From assembly GCF_026342435.1 (NCBI RefSeq), contig NZ_JAPEMT010000003.1, positions 558,001 through 622,000 of the forward strand: 64,000 nucleotides of DNA, read 5' to 3'. Shown one piece after another: positions 48,600 to 59,100 of the stretch (positions within the stretch are counted from its first letter, which is position 1; each line of letters opens with the position of its first letter). Below the pieces are notes generated by a model. That model saw only the letters and a program-made list of their open reading frames with translations, did no database searches and was not told the origin of the DNA. Source of the DNA: Streptomyces sp. NBC_00237 (GTDB lineage: Bacteria > Actinomycetota > Actinomycetes > Streptomycetales > Streptomycetaceae). A program made the translations under genes and the position numbers.

Positions 48600-51500
48600 G
48601 GGAAGCTCCGATCTCGTCGGACGCGTAGAGCGCCCGGCAGGTCTCTTCGATCGCGGCGAGTGGCCCCGCGTCGTTCAGAATCGTCATGTGGTTCGCGGCG
48701 TCGATCTCCACCAGGCGAAGGCCCGGCAGCTCGCGCCTCCAGTCCTGCTGGTAATTCACGTGATCGAGGGAGAAGGTCTCGCCGACGACCTGGAAGTAGG
48801 GTTCGATTTCGCCCAGGAAGAGCCCGCGCCGGTTACGGAAGTAGGTGCACACCACCGCTTCCGGCCGGGGCAGGGGCCTGATGGTGTGCTCGCCGAGCCG
48901 GTAGGCGAGCTGGATCGCCATGTTGCGCTGGATGAACCGTGCGATCTGGGCAGGTCGCATGGCGAACCCGCGCCCGGCCGCCAACTCCGCGAGCCGCCGT
49001 ACGAACGCGTCCTCGTCCAGGTCCTCCGCGACCTCGTCCCGGTGGACGAGACGCGCGCGCAGGACCGCCGGGTCCTTCTCGCCCGCCGGCCAGAGCAGGG
49101 AGTTGACGACCTGCAGAGCCGCGCTCTGCGCCGACTGGAACCCGTTCGCGTTCGACTTCGCCAGGCCGGTCTCGTCCGGTGAGTCCACCATCGTCAGCGA
49201 GGCCACGTCCTGGCCCTGCGCCTGGAGCCGCCGGGTCACCTCATAGGCGACGATGCCGCCGAGGCAGAATCCGCCGACGTCGTACGGCCCCTCGGGCTGC
49301 ACCGAGCGGATGACCTCGGTGTAGTACTCGGCCATGGCCGTGATGCCCTCGATCGGCGCGTCCTCGGTCAGCAGGCCACGGGCCTGGATGCCGTAGAACG
49401 GGCGGTCGATCTGCTCGGCGATCGTACGGTAGGACTCGACGCCGGCGAGGGCGCCGTGGATCCAGAACACCGGCCTGCCCCCGGTCGCGCCGTTGAGGTG
49501 CACCAGCTCCGGGGCCGACGCACGCGTTGAGCGGACCGTTGCCTCGGACAGCCTTGCGACCACGTCGTCCAACGTGTCGTGCGGCTGCCACCAGTCAGGC
49601 TGGAAACCCGGAAACTCATTGCGGATCCGGCCCAGCATCGCGACCAGAAGCAGGGAGTTGAGACCGTAGTCGGCGAGTGACCTCGTGCCGTCGATCTCGT
49701 GGCGCGACAGGCCGAGCACCGAGGCGACGAGGTCGGCGACGAAGGCTTCGCCGTCCGGAGGACCGTCGACCGGGTGCGAGGCGACCGGGTGCGCGGCGAC
49801 TGGGTGGGAGGCGGCTGTGTGCGAGGTCCGATCCGACTGCGGCGCCTGCTCGGCGAAGCACGTCACCCGTGCGAAGGGATACCCGGGCAGTGCGATCCGC
49901 CTGCGTCGAGCGCCGCGATGCAGCAGGTCCCAGTCCGTGAACGTGCCCGTGGCCCAGCGTTCTGCCACGTGGTCGAGCTGCGGCGGCATCCCGTCGTCCT
50001 CGGCACCGGCAGCAGGTTCGACGCCGTCGGCGAACGCCACGTGGACGAGCGTGTCCGGGTCGCCGTCGAGCCAACCGCCCAGGATGCGGGCGGCGTCGTC
50101 GGTGCTCCGCGCCACGAACGCCAGTCGGCAGCTCATCGCTTCCCGGCCGACCTGCAACGTGTACGCGATGTCCGCCCAGGAGCGCGAATCCGCTTCGACG
50201 AGCCGGTGAATCAGCCGGCGCGCCCGTTCGCGCAGAGCGTCGACGCTCCGCGCCGAGAGCACGAGGACCTGCGCACCCGGGGCGTCGTCCCCGTCGTCCC
50301 TGGTCGCGGAGGCGATGTGCTGCTCCAACACCACATGCGCGTTCACGCCGCCGATCCCGAAGCTGTGCATGCTCGCACGGCGTGGCAGGAGCCGACCGGC
50401 GTCGTCGGTGCGCTCGGGCCACGGCAGGTTCTGCGTGGCGACGCGCAGCCGCGTCCCCTTGAGGGAGATGTCGCGGTGCAGCCGCCCGAAGCCCGGGAGC
50501 GCCGGGATCACGCCGTGGCGCATCGCCTGCGCGGTCTTTATCAGCGCGGCCAGTCCGGAGACGACCTCCGTGTGCCCGATACACGGCTTCACGTTGCCCA
50601 GATACGTCACGTCCTCGCTGCCGTCCTCGCCGCGGAGTCCGGCGCCGAGCGCCGACAGCTCCGCGCTGTCCGCCAGAAGCGAGCTCATGCCGTGGGTCTC
50701 GACGTAGTCCACGGCGCCCGGATCGATCCCGGCGTCGGCGTAGGCGTGCGCGACGGCTGCCTTCATGCCCCTGATGTTCGGTGCCGTGAAAGACACACCC
50801 CGGCCACCGTGGGCCACGCCGGTGCCGCGCACGACGCAGTAGACGAAGTCCCCGTCCGCCACGGCCCGACTCAGTGGTTTGACCAGTACGGCGGCGACGC
50901 CCTCGCTGCGCGCCGTGCCGTCGGCGTCCTGCTGAAACGGCCGGACGTCGCCGTGCGGGCTGAGCATCCCCGCGGCCCGCATCCCGACGAACCCCGCGGG
51001 CGACATCACCAGGTTCACCCCGCCGACGAGCGCCTGCTCGCACTCGCCGTCGCGGATCGCCCTGATCGCCCGGTGCAGGGCCACGAACGAGGACGAGCAC
51101 GTGGTGTCGTACTGCTCGCTGGGGCCGTTGAGGTCAAGCAGGTACGAGATCCGGTTGGGCACCATCGCGGGCGACGGCAGGCTCATCAGGTCCATGGCCG
51201 AGGGCTGGTACTCGCTCTGCGTCGTGGCGACGAACACGCCCGTCGGCCGGTTCCGCAGCTCGGCCGGCCGGTAGCCCGCGTCCTCGACGGCGTTCCACGA
51301 CGTCATCAACAGCAGGCGCAGCTCCGGCGTCACCTGGCGCGCCTCGGTCACCGACATGCGGAAGAAGAGCGGATCGAACTCATGCACGCCATCGAGGAAC
51401 CCGCCCCGCAGCGCGGCCGCCTCGTCGCCGAAGCAGGCCCAGTCCGCACGCTCTTCCGGCGGCGCGGTGATGCACCGTCTGCCCTGCTCGACGATCCGCC

Positions 51501-53085
51501 AGAACGCGTCGACGTCGTCGGCCCCGGGGAAGCGTGCGGACATGCCGACGATCGCCATGCCGTCGAGGGTGGCCTCGTCGGGCTCAGGCTGAGGCTGAAC
51601 CGGATCGGGGGCCCGGCCCGGCGGCGCGTGCTGGGGCGGCAGGGCGTCCCGCAGGTCCTCGGCGTACTCGGAGACGATGAACTCGCCGAGCTCGGCCAGG
51701 GTGTCGTGCTCGAACAGCACGGTGATGTCGAGGTCGATGCCGAGCATCCCGCCGAGGGTCCGGGCCACGTTCACAGCGAAGATCGAATCGAGCCCGTAGT
51801 TCGAGAAGGGCTCGCCCTGCCCGATCCGCGTCCGAGGGATCTGCAACGCCTCTGCCAGCACATCGAGCGCGACTGTCTCGATGTGGGCGCGCAGATGGTC
51901 TGCGGGTTCGCTCCCGGCACTGTGATCGGCCACGGTCCGTGCCGGACTCTCGCGCACCGGCACCGGCACCGGCACCGGCACCGCGTGGGGCGCGGACGGG
52001 CGCGGTACGGCCGGTGCCTGCCGTATGACGCCGTCGCTCTCGGCCACGATGATCTGCTGTCCCAGATCCTCGGCATCCTGCGCGGGCAGAGCGATCGCCC
52101 GGAATCCCTCCTGCGTCAGGACACGCCGCCAGTGCGCCGTGGAGAGCAGCGGGCTGCCCTGGATGCGCAGGTGCGGGTCCTCGTAGCGCCACCAACCGTC
52201 GAGGAGGCCGAACGAGAACTGGCTGAGCAGGTTGTTCGCGGTCAGCTCGTTCAGGACCAGCAGTCCGCCGGGCTCAAGAAGCGCCTTGGCGTTGCGCAGG
52301 GTCCGGCGGATGTCCGATGTGGCATGCAGGACGTTGGCGGCGACCACGACGTCGTACCCGCCGAGGGGGAAGCCCTGATCCGCCACCGGGCGCTCGATGT
52401 CCAGGATCTCGCAGGCCAGCCAGGGATTCTCCGCACCGAACGAACGCTCCGCGTGGTTGAGGAAGACCCTTGATATGTCGGTGTAGCAGTACTCGCGCAC
52501 GTCCAGCTGCGCGGACCGCAGCGCATCCAGGACGACGGCGCTCGTGGCACCCGTGCCGGCGCCGATCTCCAGGATCCGCGCGCCATCCGCCGTCCGGGCT
52601 CGTGCCCGCCGCCGCAGCCGCGCCACCAGGTCGGCGGCCAGCACCTGGTTGAAGAACGCTGACGCCGGGTTGGTCGCGTAGGCGTTCTGCACCAGCTCCA
52701 GCGATCCCCCGGGGAACATGACGTCGGTGGCCGGTCGCCGTCCGCTGAGAATGTCGGGGAAGGCACGCAAGGTGGTCTCCACCAGCAGGTGGGTGGCCGC
52801 GAGGTCGGGATTGTCCTGCCACGCGGGCTTTTCCGTCTCCCACTCGCGCCACAGCTGCTCCAGCGGCCGATCTCGCGGGGCGTCGTCGAGCAGGATCCTG
52901 CCGTCCCGCCGTTCGATGTAGCCGACCGCCTCGAAGACGCGCAGGCACTCGTCGAACCAGGCGCCGTACCCCGGTGCGAGGGCTGCCGACTCCCGTGCGG
53001 CCTGCGGAGTCTGCCCGGATGCACGGAACGCGCCGAGCGTGCGCAGATGGGACCAGAGAAAGTCGAGCAGCAGCTGCTTCATCAT
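48592..53085 (-). CDS. Trans-AT PKS terminal protein: MT-ACP-KS-ACP-TE
   Basis: A 1497-aa protein with no AT or KR. Residues about 1-390 are a C-methyltransferase (LEIGAGTGATSAVV near 172). ACP1 has YGLDSIFA near 430. KS at about 515-950 has Cys in YDTTCSSSF; its HGTGT motif reads HGMSS. ACP2 has YGLNSLLLVA near 1140. The C-terminal thioesterase has Cys1274 in GGFCLGGIVA, where most have Ser (GxSxG), and His in NHMTI near 1470. Cys thioesterases are known to favour difficult aminolysis or lactonisation. The N-terminal MT completes the module whose KS-DH-KR ends the preceding protein, 21 bp upstream. TE implies that this is the last enzyme of the line although its gene is second. ATG 53085 follows GAAGGAAC. 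Confidence 0.88.
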   Translation of the reverse strand: MMKQLLLDFLWSHLRTLGAFRASGQTPQAARESAALAPGYGAWFDECLRVFEAVGYIERRDGRILLDDAPRDRPLEQLWREWETEKPAWQDNPDLAATHLLVETTLRAFPDILSGRRPATDVMFPGGSLELVQNAYATNPASAFFNQVLAADLVARLRRRARARTADGARILEIGAGTGATSAVVLDALRSAQLDVREYCYTDISRVFLNHAERSFGAENPWLACEILDIERPVADQGFPLGGYDVVVAANVLHATSDIRRTLRNAKALLEPGGLLVLNELTANNLLSQFSFGLLDGWWRYEDPHLRIQGSPLLSTAHWRRVLTQEGFRAIALPAQDAEDLGQQIIVAESDGVIRQAPAVPRPSAPHAVPVPVPVPVRESPARTVADHSAGSEPADHLRAHIETVALDVLAEALQIPRTRIGQGEPFSNYGLDSIFAVNVARTLGGMLGIDLDITVLFEHDTLAELGEFIVSEYAEDLRDALPPQHAPPGRAPDPVQPQPEPDEATLDGMAIVGMSARFPGADDVDAFWRIVEQGRRCITAPPEERADWACFGDEAAALRGGFLDGVHEFDPLFFRMSVTEARQVTPELRLLLMTSWNAVEDAGYRPAELRNRPTGVFVATTQSEYQPSAMDLMSLPSPAMVPNRISYLLDLNGPSEQYDTTCSSSFVALHRAIRAIRDGECEQALVGGVNLVMSPAGFVGMRAAGMLSPHGDVRPFQQDADGTARSEGVAAVLVKPLSRAVADGDFVYCVVRGTGVAHGGRGVSFTAPNIRGMKAAVAHAYADAGIDPGAVDYVETHGMSSLLADSAELSALGAGLRGEDGSEDVTYLGNVKPCIGHTEVVSGLAALIKTAQAMRHGVIPALPGFGRLHRDISLKGTRLRVATQNLPWPERTDDAGRLLPRRASMHSFGIGGVNAHVVLEQHIASATRDDGDDAPGAQVLVLSARSVDALRERARRLIHRLVEADSRSWADIAYTLQVGREAMSCRLAFVARSTDDAARILGGWLDGDPDTLVHVAFADGVEPAAGAEDDGMPPQLDHVAERWATGTFTDWDLLHRGARRRRIALPGYPFARVTCFAEQAPQSDRTSHTAASHPVAAHPVASHPVDGPPDGEAFVADLVASVLGLSRHEIDGTRSLADYGLNSLLLVAMLGRIRNEFPGFQPDWWQPHDTLDDVVARLSEATVRSTRASAPELVHLNGATGGRPVFWIHGALAGVESYRTIAEQIDRPFYGIQARGLLTEDAPIEGITAMAEYYTEVIRSVQPEGPYDVGGFCLGGIVAYEVTRRLQAQGQDVASLTMVDSPDETGLAKSNANGFQSAQSAALQVVNSLLWPAGEKDPAVLRARLVHRDEVAEDLDEDAFVRRLAELAAGRGFAMRPAQIARFIQRNMAIQLAYRLGEHTIRPLPRPEAVVCTYFRNRRGLFLGEIEPYFQVVGETFSLDHVNYQQDWRRELPGLRLVEIDAANHMTILNDAGPLAAIEETCRALYASDEIGASRG

Positions 53086-53106
53086 CAGTTCCTTCGTGGG
53101 CCGCGA

Positions 53107-56100
53107 TCAGATCGTGAGTGCGGTCAGCTGCGCGGTGCGGGCGCGCAGCCGCTCCAGCTCCAGTTCGCCGCCCGGCACGGCCGCCCGGTCCTGGACGTCG
53201 GCGGGCCCGGCGACCGGCGGCACGGCCGTGGGGAGGACGAGTTCGTCGTCGCCCAGCACGATGCCCCGGTTGTTGAGCGCGGGGCTGAACTTCATCAACG
53301 TCAGCCTGCTGACCGGTCCTGCGCACAGTCGCTCGATCGCCGCCGCCAGCTCGTCCGGCTGGATGAGCGGCGCCTGTGCTCCGACCACCGCGTTCCGCTC
53401 GCCCTCGGTGGGTGCGTTGTTGAAGCAGTAGCCCAGGTTCAGCACCTTGCCGTCCGTGCCGTAGTGGCGTTGCACCGTCAGTGCGAAGGAATCGAGGAAC
53501 GTGCAGGCGGCCGCGTAGTTCGCCTGCTTGATGGCCTTGAGGTAGGAGTTGATCGAGGACAGGAACAAGGCGAAATCGAGCGAGTCACCGCCGAACACCT
53601 GCATGCACCGGACGCTCGCGTCGACCTTTCCGCGCAGTACGTCCTCGAACTGCGCCTCGCTCATCCTGGCCAGGCTCGCCCCCGAGAACACGAGGCCCGA
53701 GTGGATGACGCCGTGCACCGTCCCGAACCGCCGTACGATCTCGTCCTTCGCCGTACGCAGCGACGCAGGGTCGGTGGCGTCGCACCGCAGGTACAGCGGC
53801 GCGGGCCCGTCCGCGCCGGCCGCCTGCGCGACGGCGGCTTCGACTCGCGCGTCCTGCGGCCTGCGCCCGAGCCACACCACCTGGGCCTTGTACCGGCGAA
53901 TCAGGTACTCGCTGATGGCCGTGCCGAGGGCGCCCGCCCCGCCGACGATGACGTACGTGCCGCCCTGCCGCAGCCGGGACGACGTCGGCGAGGCCGGCTG
54001 AACAGTCATCAGCCGCTGCCCGTGCCACCGGCCGTCGCGGTGGATACGCAGGTTGCCGTCCGGGTCCGCGGCCAGGTCGAGCACCGCGGCGAGAGAGGGC
54101 GCGTCGTAGTCCTCGAGGTCCGCCACCCGCACCCGCCAGTTCGGGTACTCCTTCGCGGTCGACCCCGCCAGACCGGCGACACCGGCGTGCGCCGGGTCGA
54201 CGGCCTCGGCCTCATGGACGGCGTGCGCCCGCTCAGTGATCAGGGTCAGGCCCAGTGAGCGTTCGCCGTACCCTGCGGCCAGAAGCGCTTTCACCGTACG
54301 GAAGGCGTGCAGCGAACCGCTGGACTGGGCCTCGACGACGCTCGCACCAGACCGGTCGTCCACGGCACGGGGCGCCACCCAGATCAGATGGTCGAGTTCC
54401 GGAACCGACCGGACGGACTTCTCCAGGCTGTCGTACGTACTCTGCGTCGGGTCCGCCGTACCCTGCGTCGGGTCCGCGATCACGTGCGCTCCTGGATAGC
54501 GCGCGATGAGCACGTCCCGCGCCTGCCCTGGGGGCGCGACAATGCCCACGGATGCGGAACGCTGCGGCCACGTCGCCGATTCCGTCCGTTGAAGGGCATC
54601 CCACACCGGCAGCAGTGTGACGGCGTCGTCCTCCGGGTCCGGCGTCTGCTCGGCTCGACGGCCCGCGATGCCTCGCAGGCGCAGGCACACCGTGCCGTCG
54701 TCGGCCGCGAGGTCGATGTTGATCCGGTCCGCGCCGCGCGCGTCCTCGGCACGGCGTATCAGGGCCCACATCGTGGCCGTGCCGGGGGAGAGGACTTCGA
54801 CCGACTTGATGGAGAACACCAACCCGACCTGATCGTCGCCGTCGAGCAATCGCATGCACTGCATCGCCGAGTCCACCAGCACCGGGTGCGGGGCCAGGCC
54901 GTCCGTGGTTCCTGTCGCCGCGCCGGGCAGCCGCAGTTCGGCGAGCACCGCGTCGTCGTTCCGATGCACCGCCACGACCCCCTGGAACGTGGGGCCGTAG
55001 GCGATACCGCGATCCCGCCACTCGGCGTAGAACCGCGAGGAGTCGAACCCGGTGGAGGGGAAGTCCCGAAGCAGCGCGGGCAGATCGAGTGCCCGCGCAG
55101 CCGTCGGCTCCACCCCGGACACCTCACCTTGACAGTGGAGAACGGGCTCGTCCCCGGGGGACTCCGTGGAGGACACGCTGAACCGGGTGACGTCGCCGTC
55201 CGCGCGAAGTGCCACCCGCAGTGCGCGCGGCACGCCCGCGACCGCGAGGGGTCGCAGGAAGACGACGTCGTCCAGGCGGACCGCGTCGCTCGCGGTCCGC
55301 CTCGCCGCTGCGGCGGCCCACCGCAGATACATGGCCCCCGGGACGATCGCGGTTCCCTGTACCTGGTGGTCACGCAGATAGAACTCGTCCCCGGTGAGGA
55401 GGTCCCCCTCGCGCTGCGGCCCGTCGTCTGCCACCGCGCGGGTCGGCAGCGCGTAGCGTTCCCGCTCGTAGGGATAGACCGGCAGCGGAACGCGGCGGTA
55501 GCGGCTGTCGCGGAACAACGCGGCGAAATCCGGTGCCTCACCGTCAAGGAACTGCTCGGCGAGCGCCTGCAGCCTGGAGTCAGCGCTCTGCGCCGGGTCA
55601 TCCTGCCCGGAAAGCCAGGCAGTGCACTGGTTCTCCAGTTCTGCGATGTCCCGGACCACCCGCGCCCATCGGTGCCGCAGGTGCCTGCGGCCGAGCAGAA
55701 GTGTGTGGCTCACGTCGCCGACTTCGAGGTCCGGGTGCTCGCGGCAGTGGCGCGCGAGCAGGGCCACCTGTTCGCGCAAGGCGTGCTCCGTCGCCGCGGA
55801 CAGCGCGATCAGCCGGGCCTCGCCCTGCCTGCTCCGTGGCGGCGCGGGCGGCTTCGACGCCTGCTCGATGACGGCGTGGGCGTTGGTTCCGCTCGCGCCC
55901 AGCGACGTGACTGCGGCGCGCCGCTTGCCGCCTTCCGGCACGTCCCACCGCTGCGGCTCCGTGTGCACGAAGAACGGGCTGCCGGACAACGCGACACTGG
56001 AGTTCGTCTCCGTGTGGTGGGGCAGACCGGGGATCACCTCGTGCCTCATCGCCAGGAGTGTCTTGATGACGCCGATCACGCCGGCCGCGGCCTGCGCATG

Positions 56101-59100
56101 GCCGATGGACGCCTTCGTCGAGCCGAGCGAGCAGAACCGCTCGGCGTCCGTGAAGCCACGGAACGCGCGATCGAGCGCCCGGAATTCCACCGGGTCGCCG
56201 AGCTTGGTTCCGGTGCCGTGTGCCTCGACCAGCCCGATCCCCTCGGGGTCGATGTCGAAGTCCTGATAGATCTGCCGGATCAGCCGTTCCTGCGAGGTCC
56301 CGTTCGGCGCGGCGATCCCGTTCGTCGTGCCGTTGTGGTTGATCCCGATTCCACGGATCACGCCGTGGATGTGGTCGCCGTCCGCCTCGGCGTCCGAGAG
56401 CCGTTTGAGGACCAGGGCACCGACTCCCTCGGCAGGCACGAATCCGTCGGCCGCCTGGTCGAACGCACGGCACCGGCCAGTCGGGGAGAGCATCCCGGCC
56501 CGCGTCGCCGCCAGATACAGCCGAGGCGAGTTCTGGACGTAGACCCCGCCCGCGATGGCCGTGGTCACCTCGCCCGCCCACAGTGCCTGACACGCCAGGT
56601 AGAGGGAGACCAGCGAGCTGGAGCAGGCGGTGTCGACCGCGAGCGCCGGCCCGTGCAGGTCCAGGTAGTACGCGATGCGGGACGGCACGAGGGAGTTCAT
56701 GTTGCCCCACAGCGCCTGGCCCGGGTAGTCGGCTGGCCCCGTCATGTCCAGGTAGTCGCCTGCGGCGCAGCCCACGTAGATACCGCACCGGTCGCGGTCG
56801 AGCGACTCGCCCGCGTGGCCCGCGTCCTCCAGCGCCCGCCACGCTTCCTGGAGGAACAGCCGCTGCTGCGGCTCCATGTAGACGGCCTCCGCGCCGGAGA
56901 TCCCGAAGAAGAGCGGGTCGAACTCGTCGACGCCGTCCAGGAGACCGCCGTCCACGCAGTCGATGCCCAGCGACGCGAGGTCCCAACGGGACACCTTCGC
57001 GACGGCGTCCCGGCCGGAGGCCAACAGGTCCCAGAACGTGTCGACATCCCGGGCACCCGGGAACCGGCCGCTCATGCCGACGATCGCGACGGGCTCCCGG
57101 CCACCGCCCGACGGCTCGGTCGGCTCCGATGGCTCGGTGGGCTCGGATGGCACGGTCGGCTCCGACGGCATGGTGGGCTCGGACCGCTCGGGTACCGAGG
57201 CCACGATGGCGGCGCCCTCCTCGTCGAGGATGAAACGCGTCAGCCGCCTGATCGACGGGTTCTCGAACAGCACGCTCGGATCGAGGTCAATGCTCAGCGA
57301 CTCGTTGAGCCGGTTCACCAGGGAGACGCCGGTGAGCGAGTCCAGCCCGTAGTCGGCGAAGGGCTTGTCGGCCGCGAGCTCGTCCGCGGTCAGCCTCAGC
57401 GTTTCGGCGAGGATCCGCTCGACGGTCGTGCGGACGTGCTTCTCGGTCGAACCGGCCGGGGCAGGCTGCGAACCGGACACGGCAGGCCGCGGATCCCGGC
57501 GCGGGACGGGCGAGCCGGCACGCGCCAGCACCACCTGCTGGCCCAGGTCCCGGGCGGGCTCCGCCAGCAGTTCCACCGTGTCGAACCCGCACTCCCGCAA
57601 CACCGCGCGCCACGAGTCCGAGGACAGCGCCGGTCCCCCCTCGATACGCCTTCCGTCCGTGGGCCGCCACCACCCTTCGAGGAGCCCGAACGTCAGGTGC
57701 GACCACCAGTCGTTCCGGGCGAGCTCGTTGAGTACGAGGACTCCGCCGGGCCGCAGCAGTGCTCTGGCATGACGGACCGCCTGCACGATGTCCTGGGTGG
57801 CGTGCAGGACGTTGTTGGCGATGACGATGTCATAGCCGCCCACGGCAAGTCCCTGCGCGCCGGGCTCCCGCTCCACGTCGAAGGTCGTGAAGGACACGTA
57901 CGGCACGTGACCGGCGAACCGCCGCTCCGCGTCGATCAGGAACGCCTTCGAAAGGTCCGTATAGCAGTACTCGGCGAGGTCGCGGCCCGCCAGTTGCGCG
58001 AAGACGCGCTCGCTGGTGCTGCCGGTGCCCGCTCCGATCTCCAGCAGCCGGATCCCGTCGTGGTGGCGGGCGTCCACCTCCGCGCGCACCGCGCCGGCCG
58101 TCACGTCGTTGAAGTAGTCGGCTGTCGCGTTCCCCCGGTACGCCGGTTCGACCAGCTCGAACGAGCCGCCCGGGAACATGACCGCCGTGGCCTTCGTCCG
58201 CCCGGAAAGGATCGCGGGCAGGGCATCGATCATGCGCTCCGTCAGACCGGTCTTGGCCGCCAGCTCCGGATCCCCGGCATGGGCGTCCTTCCACGCACGC
58301 CAGGTGCGCCACGCCTGTTCGAGACCTGGCGCACTCTTCCTGGGCGCCACGCATGCGCCCTCACGCACGAGTTCTCCGTGGCTCAGCAGCACGGCGACCG
58401 TATGGTCGAGCCACTGGGCGAAGGACGGCGCGACCCCTTGCCCGATGAGGTCGCGACGAACGGGCGCGTGGAAGAGTCCTGCCGCCACGAGCTGTGCGAG
58501 CACGAGCGGGCGCGAGAGACTGTCCATCTCGTCCGTGGCGGATGCCCGCCCGGACAGGAACGTTTCGACGTTGTCGGGCCCGGCCGCGGCCACGAGCAAC
58601 GATGCCGCGTCGAGCGGCTCAGCGGCCCGGGGGGCCGACACCGCCTCGGCAGTCGGCCAGAACCGTTTCGCAGCAAACGGATACGTCGGCAGACTCACCC
58701 GCACCGGCGGGTTCGCACCGTAGTGGGCGTGCCACTCGACGTCGACGCCGTTGACCCACAGGGGCGCGATCTTGTCCCACTCCCCGCGTTCGAGCCACCC
58801 GGTGGTCAGGTCCCGCAGTTCCCCGGGGCGGTCGAACAGGCCGAGGAGCGTGTCCTCGGGCCGTCGGGCCGAACCTTCGAACACCGTTCCGCGCGCCCCG
58901 CGCTCGACGTACTCCTGAAGGGTCGCGATCAGTCCGTCGACGTCGTTCGCGACGAAGACCGCTCGTTCGGTCATCGCCCGCCGCCCGACCTGCAGCGTGT
59001 ACGCGAGCGACGCCAGATCGCCGTGCGCGTCCCGGTACCCCGGCAGGAACTCCAGAAGCTGCCGGGCGAGAACGCCGAGCCGCTCCCCGTCACGGGCCGA

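Noticed and set aside
44121..48881. Long plus-strand frame (1586 codons) opposite the cis-AT PKS
   Set aside because: Antisense shadow of KS/AT/ACP coding; composition rich in Arg/Gly/His with no domain.
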